Part shown: positions 11,301 through 22,774 of the stretch, in pieces
Layout: every line of letters begins with the position of its first letter
How positions within the stretch are numbered: position 1 is the stretch's first letter
DNA from: Maylandia zebra
Taxonomy: Eukaryota; Chordata; Actinopteri; Cichliformes; Cichlidae
Assembly (NCBI RefSeq): GCF_041146795.1
Contig: NC_135182.1
Location: 6,334,009 to 6,398,008, forward strand
Direction: 5' to 3'
Length of the DNA: 64,000 nt
Made by a program: the position numbers and the translations under genes
The notes under the pieces: model-generated
The model's input: only the letters and a program-made list of their open reading frames with translations
Databases searched by the model: none
Told to the model about the DNA's origin: nothing

Positions 11301-14259
11301 TCCTACTTTTCCACTCGCCTTTTTCTCCCTTCTCGCGCTTACAGACCCATAACATGTATGGCAGTCCATTCTCCCTGCAACACGGACTACACTGCCCATG
11401 AGGCTACATTCTTTAGAGCTTTTTTTTTTTTTCATTCTTTAGAGCTTTTTTTAATTTATTTTTTCATTCTTTAGAGCATTCTGCCCGATTGTTCAGTCTG
11501 ACGTCACTAGCCGTGTCTGGGCCTAAACTCCGCTGCAGGTCCATATATCAAACGATCACTATGGCATTACTGAGAGTTGAAAAACTGTCTAAAATCTTTC
11601 GTCTTTAATAAAATGATCAGTGTTCTGCTCTACCAGGTGTAACAATTGAGTTTAACATCCAGGCATCCATAAAAACGGAATTTATGACATTTAACGGAGT
11701 TAGAAGTTAGCAGGGAGTTAGCTCGCTAGCTTCTATCTAAATACAATATAGCATGCCCTGACTGCAGGGTTTTGGAAACAAATGAAAACGTACAGCTCTG
11801 TTATCACTTCCAACATAAATGAAGACAGAAAACTAAACAGCAGTGACGTTTGTAGGGTTACTGAAGTTTGGCTAGCTGGTATATAATGACGTGCTACGTG
11901 ACCGCTAGCGACACAGCTATGTTAGCATAACATAAACAAGCTAACTTTTTTTTCCACTCGATAAAAGTTAACGTGAGTGTTCTCGGTGGTCAGGAACAAA
12001 TGTAATCGCATGGCAGGATGCTGTAAAAGGACCAAACTTCAGCCAGGAGAACAACTGAGATAATCCATCCACAATACGAGGTTAGTCATTCATATACTGC
12101 TGCATGGGCTGGGCTGTAGTTACATCCTATGGTTTTAAAAGCTGAGCTTAAATAAATGATTAGCGGTAATAAAAGCCGAGGGAGGTCAACAGTGATCACT
12201 GACTGTTTTAGGAGCTTTTTGAGATCAAATAGAAGAAAATACATAACATTAAACATGTTAACAACACAAAAGCCATATTAAACGCAGACTACTTTAGGCC
12301 CGGAAGTAGGATTCGTCGTGTCATCACTGAACAACGGATTAGTTTAGCACAACAACAACAACAAAAAAGCGCTCTCTCACCCAGGAAACACAGACAGAAA
12401 GAGAGCGTCACCCTGTAACCATGGCAACCGTAACCGTGCCACCTGGAACAACAGAACGTAGCTGTCAAACAAAACCCAAACAGTCCTGACCCGCCACAAT
12501 ATGAAACAGGGAAGTACCGCCGTGTAATCCATTTATTTCAACAAAGTAACTGTATTCTAAATACCACCTTTTTAAACGGTAACTGTAACGGAATACAGTT
12601 ACTCTTTTTTTGTATTTTAAATACGTAACGGCGGTACATGTATTCCGTCACTCCCCAACACTGACTGTGGCTGTTACTCTAACATAACTGGTGCACAGAA
12701 TAGCAATAGCACTGATCGGTCCAAAACTATTACATTTGTTTCATTTAAAGATTCAGAGGCTCGTACTCTGAAACGAAATAAGGATCTCACCTGTACCCGT
12801 GGATGATAACCTTTGTAGGACGCGAGGGGTTGAAGTAGGAGTTCTCCATGGTGAGGGACGTCTCATTGAATGCTTGTGGACAGTCCATGTTTTTCCTGGT
12901 CAGCAGCAGATACTGGACGTTCAGTCTGACTCTTTGCTGCTGGTATTCCCGCCATGTGATGTTGTTGAGATCAGCACAGTGATTATCTTGCTGCCTTTCA
13001 TCTGAAGCTAGTAGAAGTAGAAGGGCGTAATACATACTATGTAGTTGTTGTTTTAGCCTCACTGTATCACGAAATAAAACTTGCGGGTTTTGTATTTGAC
13101 AGCATTGTGATTACTACTCTTCTACTACAAAGCCATGCTGTTGTAATAGATGCAGTATGTGTTTTACCATTGGCTTGCTAAAATATGCACAGCGTGGATG
13201 AGTGTATGTGCTGCTCTAAAACCTATAGACACATTTAAGGATTAATGGCGCTTTTCCAGACGTGTAAGCTGCCAGTTCAACAGACATTAATGCACCCCTA
13301 TACCATCAGACTTGCAGGTTTTCGAACTAAACACTGATGACAAGTTGGATGGTCCCTTTCCTCTTTATGGAAGGAAGAGTCCATGTTTTTCAAAAGGAAT
13401 TTCAATTTTTGATTAGTAGATTTATCTCAGTTTAAACCTTTGATGTTATTGTGAAATGTGGGTTCATATGATTCACAAATCACTGGATTGTGTTTTTATT
13501 TACATGCTGCACAGCATCCTAACCTTTTCAAAACTGGATAACCAATTGTCTTCCCCTTTACTTCAAACATCACATAACAATTAGTGTGGCAGTCCTGTGC
13601 AGCTTTAAGACTTTGGCTTTACTATATTTGGAAGTAATTATTTAAAATTTGTCTCTACTACGTTTATCTGACCCCTAACGTCATCAGTAATTTACAACAC
13701 ACATTTAACCAACATTTCTCAGTCAACTATGAAGCAGTGCCTAATCGGGACTTCTTGACAAGTTTTATAGGTCTATGCATATTTAATGATCAGATGATTA
13801 ACAATCTAATAATGTCAGCCATAGTACTATATTAGTCACTTCAGGCATTTTTCTGCTAGGACAATAGCTTCACTTTTGACAGCCATCTTTAGGACATTTT
13901 ACTGGTAATACATTAAGTATTACCAGTAAAATGTGAAATTAGCATTTTCTTCTTTGATTCATACAAAGACACTTGGAAGGCAGATAGCAGAAAAAGAATC
14001 CCACTTTACTGTAGAGGACAAGTTCCTCGTTTGTATATGGTGCTATGTGTTACGTAATCACTGACTTGCGACAAAAACTCACATAACACAGTCCCTGTTC
14101 CGTCTTTCAACCCTCTTTGCATACATATTTAGAATAACTGTATGGAAAAATGATGCAGCAGAGCAAATCTCCTTCATTGGCACAATACTTACCCACCACC
14201 AGTGATGTGATGTAGACCGACAAAACACAGAAGAGGAAGGTTTTGCACTCCCAAAGCAT
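5342..14259 (-). CDS. pla1a: Phospholipase A1 member A, 5' five exons (gene runs off the left edge)
   Basis: Secreted lipase of the pancreatic-lipase superfamily; family members cleave the sn-1 acyl chain of phosphatidylserine. Exons on the minus strand, in order: 14193-14259, 12791-13001, 10543-10720, 10281-10389, 5342-5443. All have AG/GT borders and their phases (1, 2, 0, 1) join without error into 222 residues. Exon 1 encodes a typical signal peptide starting [15 protein letters not shown]. Exon 2 holds the N-terminal lipase strand [11 protein letters not shown] and ends at IIHGY. Exon 3 has the conserved VVVVDW strand. Exon 4 has the GxSxG elbow GVSLG, with Ser167 the presumed nucleophile. 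Exon 5 begins GLDPAGP, with Asp191 the presumed acid. The catalytic His, lid and C-terminal exons were not found between 1 and 5341 and probably lie outside the window. Introns hold a tandem array (intron 4) and a hAT-like element (intron 2). A related lipase such as PLA1B/LIPH is less likely, judging from exon 2 and exon 5 wording. Confidence 0.85.
5500..6090. repeat. Diverged relatives of the downstream tandem array, plus poly-C run
   Basis: The core ttttgggtccc occurs at about 5535 and 5712, preceded by gggaccc or taccat, as in the tandem units further right but otherwise diverged. A C-rich homopolymer run sits at about 6053-6075. Confidence 0.55.
6095..9250. repeat. Tandem array of about 8.5 units, period 365-374 bp
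   Basis: The marker caggggt(c/t)tttatgacaa recurs at about 6100, 6474, 6845, 7218, 7583, 7949, 8313, 8682 and 9044. Each unit also has gtctgaagttgtttaaaag and the imperfect palindrome GGGACCATTTTGGGTCCC. Units between about 7640 and 8740 are nearly identical with an exact 365-bp spacing; outer units differ more, for example ggaccataaa versus ggataccaat after the palindrome. The right end breaks off at about 9240. The array lies in pla1a intron 4. Repeated minus-strand frames starting [16 protein letters not shown] are an effect of repetition; I see no evidence of expression. Confidence 0.95.
10825..12663 (-). mobile_element. hAT-like non-autonomous DNA element (about 1.8 kb) in pla1a intron 2
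   Basis: Read on the minus strand it begins CAGTGTTGGGGAGTGACGG at 12663, followed by repeated AGTAACGG/GTATTCCGTTAC motifs; similar gtattc/gttac motifs mark the left end at about 10830-10950. The CAGTGTTGG end is typical of hAT elements that carry subterminal AGTAAC repeats. A second copy of the same family starts at 58545. No transposase ORF is visible. The left terminus is degraded, so that boundary is approximate. Confidence 0.65.
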
Positions 14260-16021
14260 TTCTGTGGTGTCAGTGAAGTGAAGGTTGAAAGTAGCTGCCA
14301 GGAGTTTGTTAGTTCTTAATGGTGCTCAGCTGCTCTCTTTAGCTCCCAGATTGGTGATCAGCTTTAGGCTTGACTAAATCCCAGCTCTGTGCAGTGCTGT
14401 AACACTGAAAGAGAAACTCAGAGTTTATCTGGCAAACATCAGGGGTGAAGCAATGCTGGAATCCATATAAAACAGGCCAAATTAGTCCAGAATATAAAGA
14501 CCCGGGTTCACTGTAACATTCCACTTTTAAACTGAACGTATCCACATCAAACCTCTCGGTGTCATTTTCTTTTTGTTCACCGAATTCAATTAGGGGGCGA
14601 GTTTTCTTTTTTATTCCTTTCCCAGTCTGGGTTTGCTCTGAAAAAGTGGTTGAAAGTCTTTGCCTGGTGGTGAATCCATGACCTCATTTGTATTCAATGG
14701 CTGTTTGTTTAAAAGGCTGGACTCTGGCCTGGCTGCCCACTAGTTTGTGTGTGCGTTTGTGTGCGTTTGAGAGAGAGGCATAAGACAGTGACCGGAGAAA
14801 TCTGGAAATCAGTAATCAACTGATTTTTGAGTCTTAATTCTTTTTTTTACATAATCAAGCAATTCATGTGAGTCCATCACACACTATTCAGTCTCTATGA
14901 CAACATTCATTTTCTGGAAACCTAACCTATACTTAATCCAAGTGTTCATCACAAACTGCATGACTTACACCGTGAGGAGTTGCTTTTTGTTGTTAAAAAG
15001 AGAGGCAGGTTTCCACAGTCTGACTGTATGTCACACTAATAACACTGATACACACATGCATTCATGCACGCACAAATGTAATCCTTTGCATTTTCTTTGT
15101 GTTAATGTGATTTAAAGCCGTATGTGCAACGTGGACTCTCCACTTAAGTACGGCGAGTTTATTTTTTATCAAATGGCAAAGTTTGCAATGTCACTGAAGT
15201 TTGAGATGAGCTTTACTAAAAAACATCAGTAAAAATACAATGAGAATGGGAATTTTTTTTCTCACAGACACTTTATTAGTATTCGTAAGACAGAAACAGC
15301 AGGTCATGCAGTAGTTTTTTAATTGAGCACATATCCTCTGTGTCATTTTGGGATAAATGGCTAGCAGTACAGATTCACAGCTCCTGCTCTAAGACAGTAT
15401 GACTTTAGTGGCTGTGTTGTCAGTCGAACAAAAACATATGACAAAGTTATCAAGGTGTACTTTGAAAAACTTTCACAAACATGCCATTTGAAAGAAATGT
15501 CAACACTCATGCTCTGTTTTCACATGCTATACACTTCTGCTTACTGTCACAGGAAAACTATAAATCTGTGTTATTCATGTAAAAAAATCACAATTGGCAA
15601 GAATGGAAACAAAACACAACAGAAACATTGTTACTGTAGCTAGTGGTGTTTGGTGTGCATGTTGTAGGTATTCAAGCTTGAAGCCAATGTGGAAATGATT
15701 AAAGCTGTAGTTTCATTAATGCTCACTTGAGGCTGGCTCTACATGTATGTCAGTCCCCCTAGACTCTCCATAATATGCTTGCTAGACTTAGTTCAAAGGT
15801 TAGCACTTAACCCTGTTTTCTGTGAATGCAGGTATGTGTAGCACTCTTTATCAAACTTCCCATGTGGGTTAATGACGTTTATTATCTTATCTTAGAAAGT
15901 TAAGCCTTAAAAACAGGACTTCACAATTCCATGGTTAATTTCAAATTATGTCTATATGTTTAACAGTTTCACAAAAAAAAGTATTAATTTTGGGTGCTAA
16001 TGACTTTTGGTCATTTTTCAT
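14260..16021. other. Intergenic region between pla1a promoter and hsd3b 3' end
   Basis: No coding exon or clear repeat family recognised. It should hold the pla1a promoter (right of 14259) and the hsd3b 3' UTR (left of 16022). A minus-strand AATAAA at about 15274 is one candidate poly(A) signal for hsd3b. Confidence 0.5.
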
Positions 16022-18948
16022 CTATTTAGACAAGATTCTTTCTCTCTCTGCTGGCAACTGGGAGGCGAGCCATTCAGTGGTGCGTTTGCGTGCTTCCTCC
16101 CAGCTATATTTGGGGACATATCCTAGATCCCTCTTGGCTTTCTCATAGGAAAAACTGAATGGCGTGTTCAACATGATGAGGAGCTGACGGTTCAGTGGCG
16201 GGACGATGCGTATGAAAGGCCGTAGGATCCAGGCTACTGTCTCCATAAGGAAAGTTAGTAAGTAGAAGAGGGTGAGTGGCAACATGGGTTTCTCTTGAAT
16301 ACTAAAACCCAGAGGAGACATCACGGCGTGGTTGAAGTCTGAATAACTCACAGGTGGTGTGTCATCAGAAACGAAGTAAAACTTCCCTCCAACAGCATTT
16401 CTTTTCTGCGGATCTTTGAGGCTGCGGGATGCTTGGAGATGAGCGGTGGCCACGTTGCCCACATAGACAGGCTTCACAAGGGCCTCGGGGAGCGACATAC
16501 GAAGCAGAACATTTCGGTTTTTTATCCCATCGACCATGTGGCCTAGGAGGAAGCGGCAGCCCTCTCCATAGATATACGCAGGTCTGAGTGCACAGGTGGC
16601 TAGCTGGCCTCCGTTCTGGAGCACCTCACCGTTGGCCTTCAGGGTTTTCTCCTCAGCCTCACTCTTGGTCTTGCTGTAGTTGATGCCCAAACTGATGTCA
16701 TAGACGGTGTCCTCACTGCCATTGATTATGGGTTCTCCCTTGGAGTTTGGCCCCATCACTTCAATGGTGCTGGTGTATATGAAGGACGGCACGTTCTCCC
16801 GAATACATGCCTCCAAAAGCAGCTGGGTTCCTACGAGGCAAAGATGCTGCTGAGTTAATATAACTAACAATAAACACTGCATATCTCAGAGCAGCACAAA
16901 ACTTTTATGTTATCAGAGCAACAAGTGAATAAAGTGACTTTTCAAATATCTGCAATTATATTATGTCATCTCTGATTATGCATTTTCCCTTCATTATTTA
17001 ACTGCTGTTTGTCTGTTCAGGTTATTCTCGTGTCAGGTTGCCAGTTTTGCTATGTATCTGCTTTAAGATACATTATATATAATGAAACCTGGCGCTTGTG
17101 CTGTGGTGCTGAACATGGTAAAAACCAAAATGTTAAAAAATAAGAGAACACTTGAATCACACACTGGATCTTGATGAATAAAATATTCAGTGGAAAATGT
17201 GTTCCCCCTAGTGATCTTCTTCCACTTATTCAAATCAGGTGGGTGGGTATGGTACACCCCAAACAGGTCTGTCGCAAGGCTAACGCACAGATAAAAACAT
17301 GTTTGCAACTATTCACACCCTGTGAATCACTCAATTATAAAAAAGGCACCTACAGTTATGGTTAGGAGTTTACATCCACTCATCACGGACGTGAATATTA
17401 TGGTAATTTTGAGGTTTTAGTTATTTATTCAAACTCTTCTTTTTTCCACAGAGGAATGATTGTACAGCAAAATCTTTAAAGACTTAAACAAACAGGAACT
17501 GGGTACACAAGTTTGTATACATATATATGTACATATATGTGTATATATATATATATTTTTTTTTTTTTTTTAAGGCAAGGCAACAGGGAGAGAAGGTTAG
17601 CTTTGCCAAATTATTACTAGAAATAAACGACCAAAAACGACAGTGATCTGAAACACACTGCTGATGCTGTAAAAGTACACCTATATAGACAAACACACAA
17701 TTTGATATTATCAGTTGTGGCATTCCCAGAGTTGGACCTCAACATTATTGAAATGGTATGAAAGAGCTTTGAATGTCCTTCAAGAGGCCGGGAACACTTA
17801 TCTTGAAGGCTACTTAAGAAAAACAAGGACGCTTGAATAAAAGAGTTCGGGCTGTGTTGAAGAATAAAGGTGGTCATACAAAACAATGACTTTCAAGCTT
17901 GTTAGAATTGCACAGGGTGTTTTTGCCTCATATGCTGTAAAGAAATGAGGAAGGGCTCAACACTGTTGCCCAGTACTAGGAAGGAAAACTGTCATTTGAT
18001 TTGCTGGTGAACAGTTTTTAAAATGCATTGGACAGTTGTAGGTTTAACTAAAACAAAGAAGCAGGAATATTCATATGACATGCAAGTGCTTTAAGGAGTG
18101 TAAAGTAAGTGTGAACTGGAGGAAGTAGAAGTAAGCACTGGGCTGTAATAGTGAAAGCAGATCAACGGCCAGTTAACACAAGTAATGAAAGCAGTTTTAA
18201 ATGTCAGTGGTACAAAAAACAAAAACTTTCAGCTGTAAATAATTCTGCTTCTTTGTTTTATGTATGTGATTTGATAAATGTATCTGAAGTCACATGAATT
18301 AGGTAAGCCTTCGGTGGATTTGTGACAGCCTTACCTTTGACATTCACTCCGAAAATCTCACTGTACTCCACTGAGTCTTTGATGTCAATGATGGATGCGA
18401 TGTGGAAAACGATCGATGCCCCACGGCAGCATTTGATCAGGAAATCACCGTCCCTCATGTCCCCTTCGAAAGCTCGCAGCTTTGTCTCACCTTTGCAGTC
18501 TGACACAAAACAAACCAGTCACCGAGACAAAGCAGCAAGACGCAAGTTATTTAGTTTAATCTAAAGCAAATATTTGGTTTTCAATCTACTGTATTGGAGA
18601 CATTAAAAACACATTTACATTACAGCTTTTAATTGAGGAAGTCAGAAAAGCTGAATTCTCAAATCTTTATATTGGTATATTCTTCGATTATGTCAGTAAA
18701 AGAATATATATAAGACAAATCTACTCCTGCCCATTTCATATCAATTCATGAATTTTAATCTGGAAAAGGGGATGTTTTGTAGAAAAGAACGGTTTACCCT
18801 CCAAACTCTGCAAATACTGCAGCTGCATCTGTTTGTCCAGAAGTCGAATCTCAGCCATTTTCTCTTCTTCCAGCAGCAGCCTCACCAGCCTCTTTCCCAA
18901 GAATCCACAGGCCCCCGTCACCACGCACACATCACCTCGCAGAGACAT
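16022..18948 (-). CDS. hsd3b1: 3-beta-hydroxysteroid dehydrogenase/delta-5-4 isomerase, complete
   Basis: Converts delta-5-3-beta-hydroxysteroids (pregnenolone, DHEA) to delta-4-3-ketosteroids with NAD+, at ER and mitochondrial membranes. Coding exons on the minus strand: 18798-18948, 18335-18499, 16022-16830; both introns are phase 1 and the product is 374 residues, the usual family length. The N-terminal Rossmann motif TGACGFLG lies at residues 11-18. FIYTSTIEV (122-130) carries the catalytic Ser region, and Tyr157-Ser-Lys-Thr-Lys161 is the YxxxK pair. ALRPAYIYGEG follows, and a hydrophobic membrane-associated segment LTLFYLLTFLMETVAWIL lies in the last third. Intron positions match mammalian HSD3B genes (before ..CKGETKL and before GTQLLLEA). 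The first Met of exon 1 (MSLRGDVC) is chosen because it starts directly before the Rossmann fold. Teleosts have several paralogues; the N-terminus resembles the steroidogenic hsd3b1 type more than hsd3b7, but the exact paralogue is inferred. Intron 2 contains a decayed Tc1 element. Confidence 0.9.
17590..17910 (+). pseudogene. Tc1-like transposase remnant in hsd3b intron 2
   Basis: The text DSDLKHTADAVK followed by AFPELDLNIIEMV corresponds to the NDPKHTA...SPDLNPIEH region of the Tc1 DDE domain. The frame then breaks. The element is oriented opposite to hsd3b and is preceded by an AT-rich repeat and a poly-T run at about 17550-17570. Confidence 0.65.
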
Positions 18949-19999
18949 TGCAGGTCTCTTTGTATAAAATAAAGGCCCGTTAACAGTCAAAAAGCAGTTG
19001 TTTTCTCTCTGATGCAGAGCCTTCTCAAAAACAGCGGCTAAAAATGAAGAAAAACCCGAATACAGAATTGGTGTTGGATGTTTCGTGATCTGTCTGTGAG
19101 GGACGGACAACACCTTCTGTTCTCTCCACCTCAGCCCTTTTTGTAAGCCCAGAAAGTTTCCAAAAAAACCCTTCTTTTCTCTAAGGCAGTATTGAAAAAG
19201 GGGATGGGCTCAGCTACTCCAGCATGGAATGTGATGCTTTCTAGGGCTGGACAAAAAAGCAGCTGGAAGGGCTTACACCGTATGCCAAGGACATTTGCTT
19301 TTGGAAAATGTAATCTTTTGCTTAATTAGAAGGAGTATTTCATTAGAAGAGGCAGGGAGACTCAGCATGTGACAAAGCAGGAGCTGAGGGTTCTTTGCTG
19401 CTTTCTGCTTTCACAAAATGAACAATTCTACACGGAGAGGCACGTACCCCGGCCTAAGAAGCACTCAACAAACACTGAATCAGAATAAAAAATGTATTAC
19501 AAGTAAAGTGTTTAAAATCCCATTAAAGTACAGAAGAACTACTGCTGAGTAGTCTAATATGTAACAATAAACCTACATATATAAAACATGAGCAGGTTCT
19601 TCCCACTGAAATGTACTAGTTAAATAAAAGATCATGAAGTGAGACTTCCTCTGTCAAATAACCGATTTACCTGCCGCATAGCACTTCAATATCTTTGACT
19701 TTGTTATATTCCACTTTGGCTTCTCAGCTCTTTGGTAATGCATTTTGTGTGTCTTTTATTGTATTTAAGGGCGTGCCTACAATACTCATACACCTTTTAA
19801 TTACACATTACACTGTACTACGGAGGAACATACACACAAAGGCATCCGATAGCATGGTAAATATTAAATTCATGGCAGTGCAATTACAGAAAAACACTGA
19901 ACTGGTATTGTTCAGTCTTTAATAGCACTGTGATGACAATGTTTAAACCTCTGTTTTATGTTATATTAACATATCTTTCTTTGTTTGAGTTTAACTGGG

Positions 20000-20268
20000 G
20001 GTTTGGATTCTCCTTCCTGGTTGGCAAAAGGTGTGGCAAAGGGCTGGGGGTCTGAAGTACTGCTGACAGCCTTATTGGACTAAACCACACGCTTCATTGC
20101 CTGGGGAGGTGTTTGGAGTTTTACTGTCTTGTGCTAGTTGCTATTTTGAGTTTAGTTTATTGAGTTGACCTTTTTATTGGCCAAGTTTTTGGTTCTGTTA
20201 ATTATCTTTCATATTTTTGCGTCAATAAAACCCCCTTTTTTTTATTAAACACTTGTGTCCTCTATGCC
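20000..20268 (+). mobile_element. Possible solo LTR fragment
   Basis: The stretch ends with an AATAAA signal at about 20225, a T-rich run and CTTGGTCCCTGACA. This has the same form as the end of the gypsy-type LTR at 49264, which ends CCTGACA. The 5' boundary is not clear and no second LTR was seen. Confidence 0.35.
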
Positions 20269-20450
20269 TTACTGCTTGGTCCCTGACAAGCACAAACACC
20301 TCATACCAACTGTCAAGCACGGCGGTGGTGGCGTGATGATTGTGCTTGTTTTGCAACCACAGGGCTGTGTACCTCTGTATTCTAGAGTCAAATGCAGGGC
20401 CATCTGTGTAAAGCTTGACTGAAATTAGGTCATGCAATCCCCAGCACAAC
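20269..20450 (+). pseudogene. Tc1-like transposase fragment
   Basis: Reads IPTVKHGGGGVMI, the HGGGSVM(I/M)W block of Tc1 transposases, then jumps after an internal deletion to YSRVKCRAICVKLD-type text that matches the degenerate next segment in another frame. It is short and broken. A related fragment on the opposite strand lies at 23650-23850. Confidence 0.65.
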
Positions 20451-22774
20451 AGCAAATAACTGAAATAGAATTACTGAAAAATAACTAAACCAAGGTGCTG
20501 TAATGGTCCAATGAAAGTCACATTTCAAGCTGAAATACTGTGACTGGACCTTAAGAGAGCTGTGCAAGAAAGATCTGACTGGGAAACCACACACTTACTA
20601 GGAAACAACCTGTAACTGAGAAGTTAGTTAATGAGAACCATGGCTAACCATGCTTTCTGACCATAAGAATGACTATGATTTTCTGCTCAGTATGACCTTA
20701 ATCTAGCTGTCAAGGCTAGAAAGTCATCAGATAAGTGTTTGCTGAGATCACAGAGAGAGCAAACCGAGGTCGATTTTCCTGGACTTCATTACAACTTCTA
20801 TGCTTGCTTCACTTTTCAGACTTGGAAGCTACATCTATCTTTTATACTGTCTATGTTCGGCACAGTTTAATTCTGGAGGTTGTCAATTTGGATTAGGTCA
20901 CTTTTAGCTAACTTCTAGTGGCCATTTTAAGAAATGCAGTTTTAGGCATTTCCACATTGGCTTTACTGCTTGATTGGCTGCTAGTTAACCCTTTTCTCTA
21001 ACTATTTATGCCTGCAGACTATGGAGTACTTCTTCAACTACTATGTAAAACTCAGTTAGATTACTATGGTTGAATATTAGAAAAAAACCTTTTTAATGTT
21101 ACCGTCCAGGCATACTGATATAAACAAGTCTATTTCAGACTTGTTTTTCTGCTTTATTGAGATTTTCAAAGGAGGGGTTTTATAGGGATTCTTTAAGGGG
21201 AAACACGAGTAGATGAGATGTGCACTCTACTAACAATGATTAAGTATCAAAGCCTGTCTAGAAAGGTGCAAGGCTACATGAGCCAAAGAAAAAAACAGCC
21301 GACATTTCAAGGTAACATCTGTCTGCCAGATGGGCAACTTTGTTTTTACATATACATGAATTATTATTATAAAGTCGGCCATTGTTTATTCAGCAGTGGG
21401 TACACTGGTCACTGGGCTGGAAACTCCTGGGTGTTACAGGGTTTTAATGGTCGCACCACAATCATCATATATAGAGCTGATACCTTTCTTAGAACTGACC
21501 TATAGCTGACAATGACACTGTTTCCGGCATCATATCCTATTACACATAGGCTAATTGTGTATTCCGATGTAGAAGCTTTGTTTTTTACACTAAGTTTTCA
21601 ACAGTTTAATAAAATTAGGTCAGTATACTGAAAACGAGTGCTAACAGTGAAGTGCAGCGCTAGCACTCGCTTAGAGCAACTTTGGCTGACTTTTTAAACA
21701 CACAAAAAGAAACCGCAACAGTTCATCCACGCACACTCCTGCACTGCATGTTAGTGTTTCTATTTGGAAGACCTTGGCAAAGCAGCCGATAAGATAGCTG
21801 TGTGCTGAGGAGGTGAAGGATAAAGTCTCAAGGGCAGTTTCATCGTCATTTGCTGACATCAAACACCAAGGAGTGAATGTGTGTGAGCTTCTTTGTATCT
21901 ATGGAACAACAGTCTGATGTGTTAATGGCTGAGAGGACTTTGCGTACAGCGAATAATGCGATTCTGTGTTGCAGCATGAAATTTAATGGAAAGCATTAAC
22001 AGACATCTTTGCTCATTACATTGTGTTTAAAAGCAGAAACAAACCTCGTGAAAGCATGACTGTCTGTGGATACAGGCTTGATTAATAGGAAGTTCCACAC
22101 CCAAAATGTTGTCTTTGACGCTACAGTCTAGCTGAAATCTTATGACTCTGTGCCATAAAAACTTCTTTATTTTCCAATGTTTGCCCAAAACCCTGTGGTG
22201 TTTTAATCACCTAATCCATGCGTCATCATGACACAAATGATTCAGCTAATTCCTTTCGGTTTAGAGATGGAATAAAATAAATAGATCAAAAAAGCCTACA
22301 GAATTACAAACTATACAAAAATAGCATTTGAAATAATGTCGATTTTCTCTCTTAATTCAATTTTTCAGTGTAATTTATATGAAAAGATGATTTTGCCGCT
22401 AATTCTGACTTGCTGCCTTCAGTGTCCAGTGAATCAATGTCCAGTCAAACTGATCAGGATGGTGGGTTTGAGCTTTCGTTTAGGCATTATGTACATTATG
22501 CATATTCATTACATAATCAACAGATTAGCTGGGGTGCCACATAGCTGGCAGTAAATGAAAGGACAGGAAACGATACTAACAAGAGCACAGTGTTTGTAAG
22601 TACGAGTAAAGTCTTCAATGCTAATGTAAGCTAGCCTGCTTTGCTTGCACATGCAACTTGTGTTTGCAACCCACACTACTTCCTGTTTTGCCTTCTTTTC
22701 GCCACAGCGTGCAGGTAAATTTCATCATGCTGTGGTCTCACAGCAGCAACAGCCGGAAACCCCCTCGTCTGTGG

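Larger units (their letters stand above)
18949..22774. other. Intergenic region between hsd3b and the kelch-like gene
   Basis: No host coding exon recognised. The hsd3b 5' UTR and promoter should lie to the right of 18948. Repeats in the middle are listed separately. The rest is unique-looking AT-rich sequence. Confidence 0.5.
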
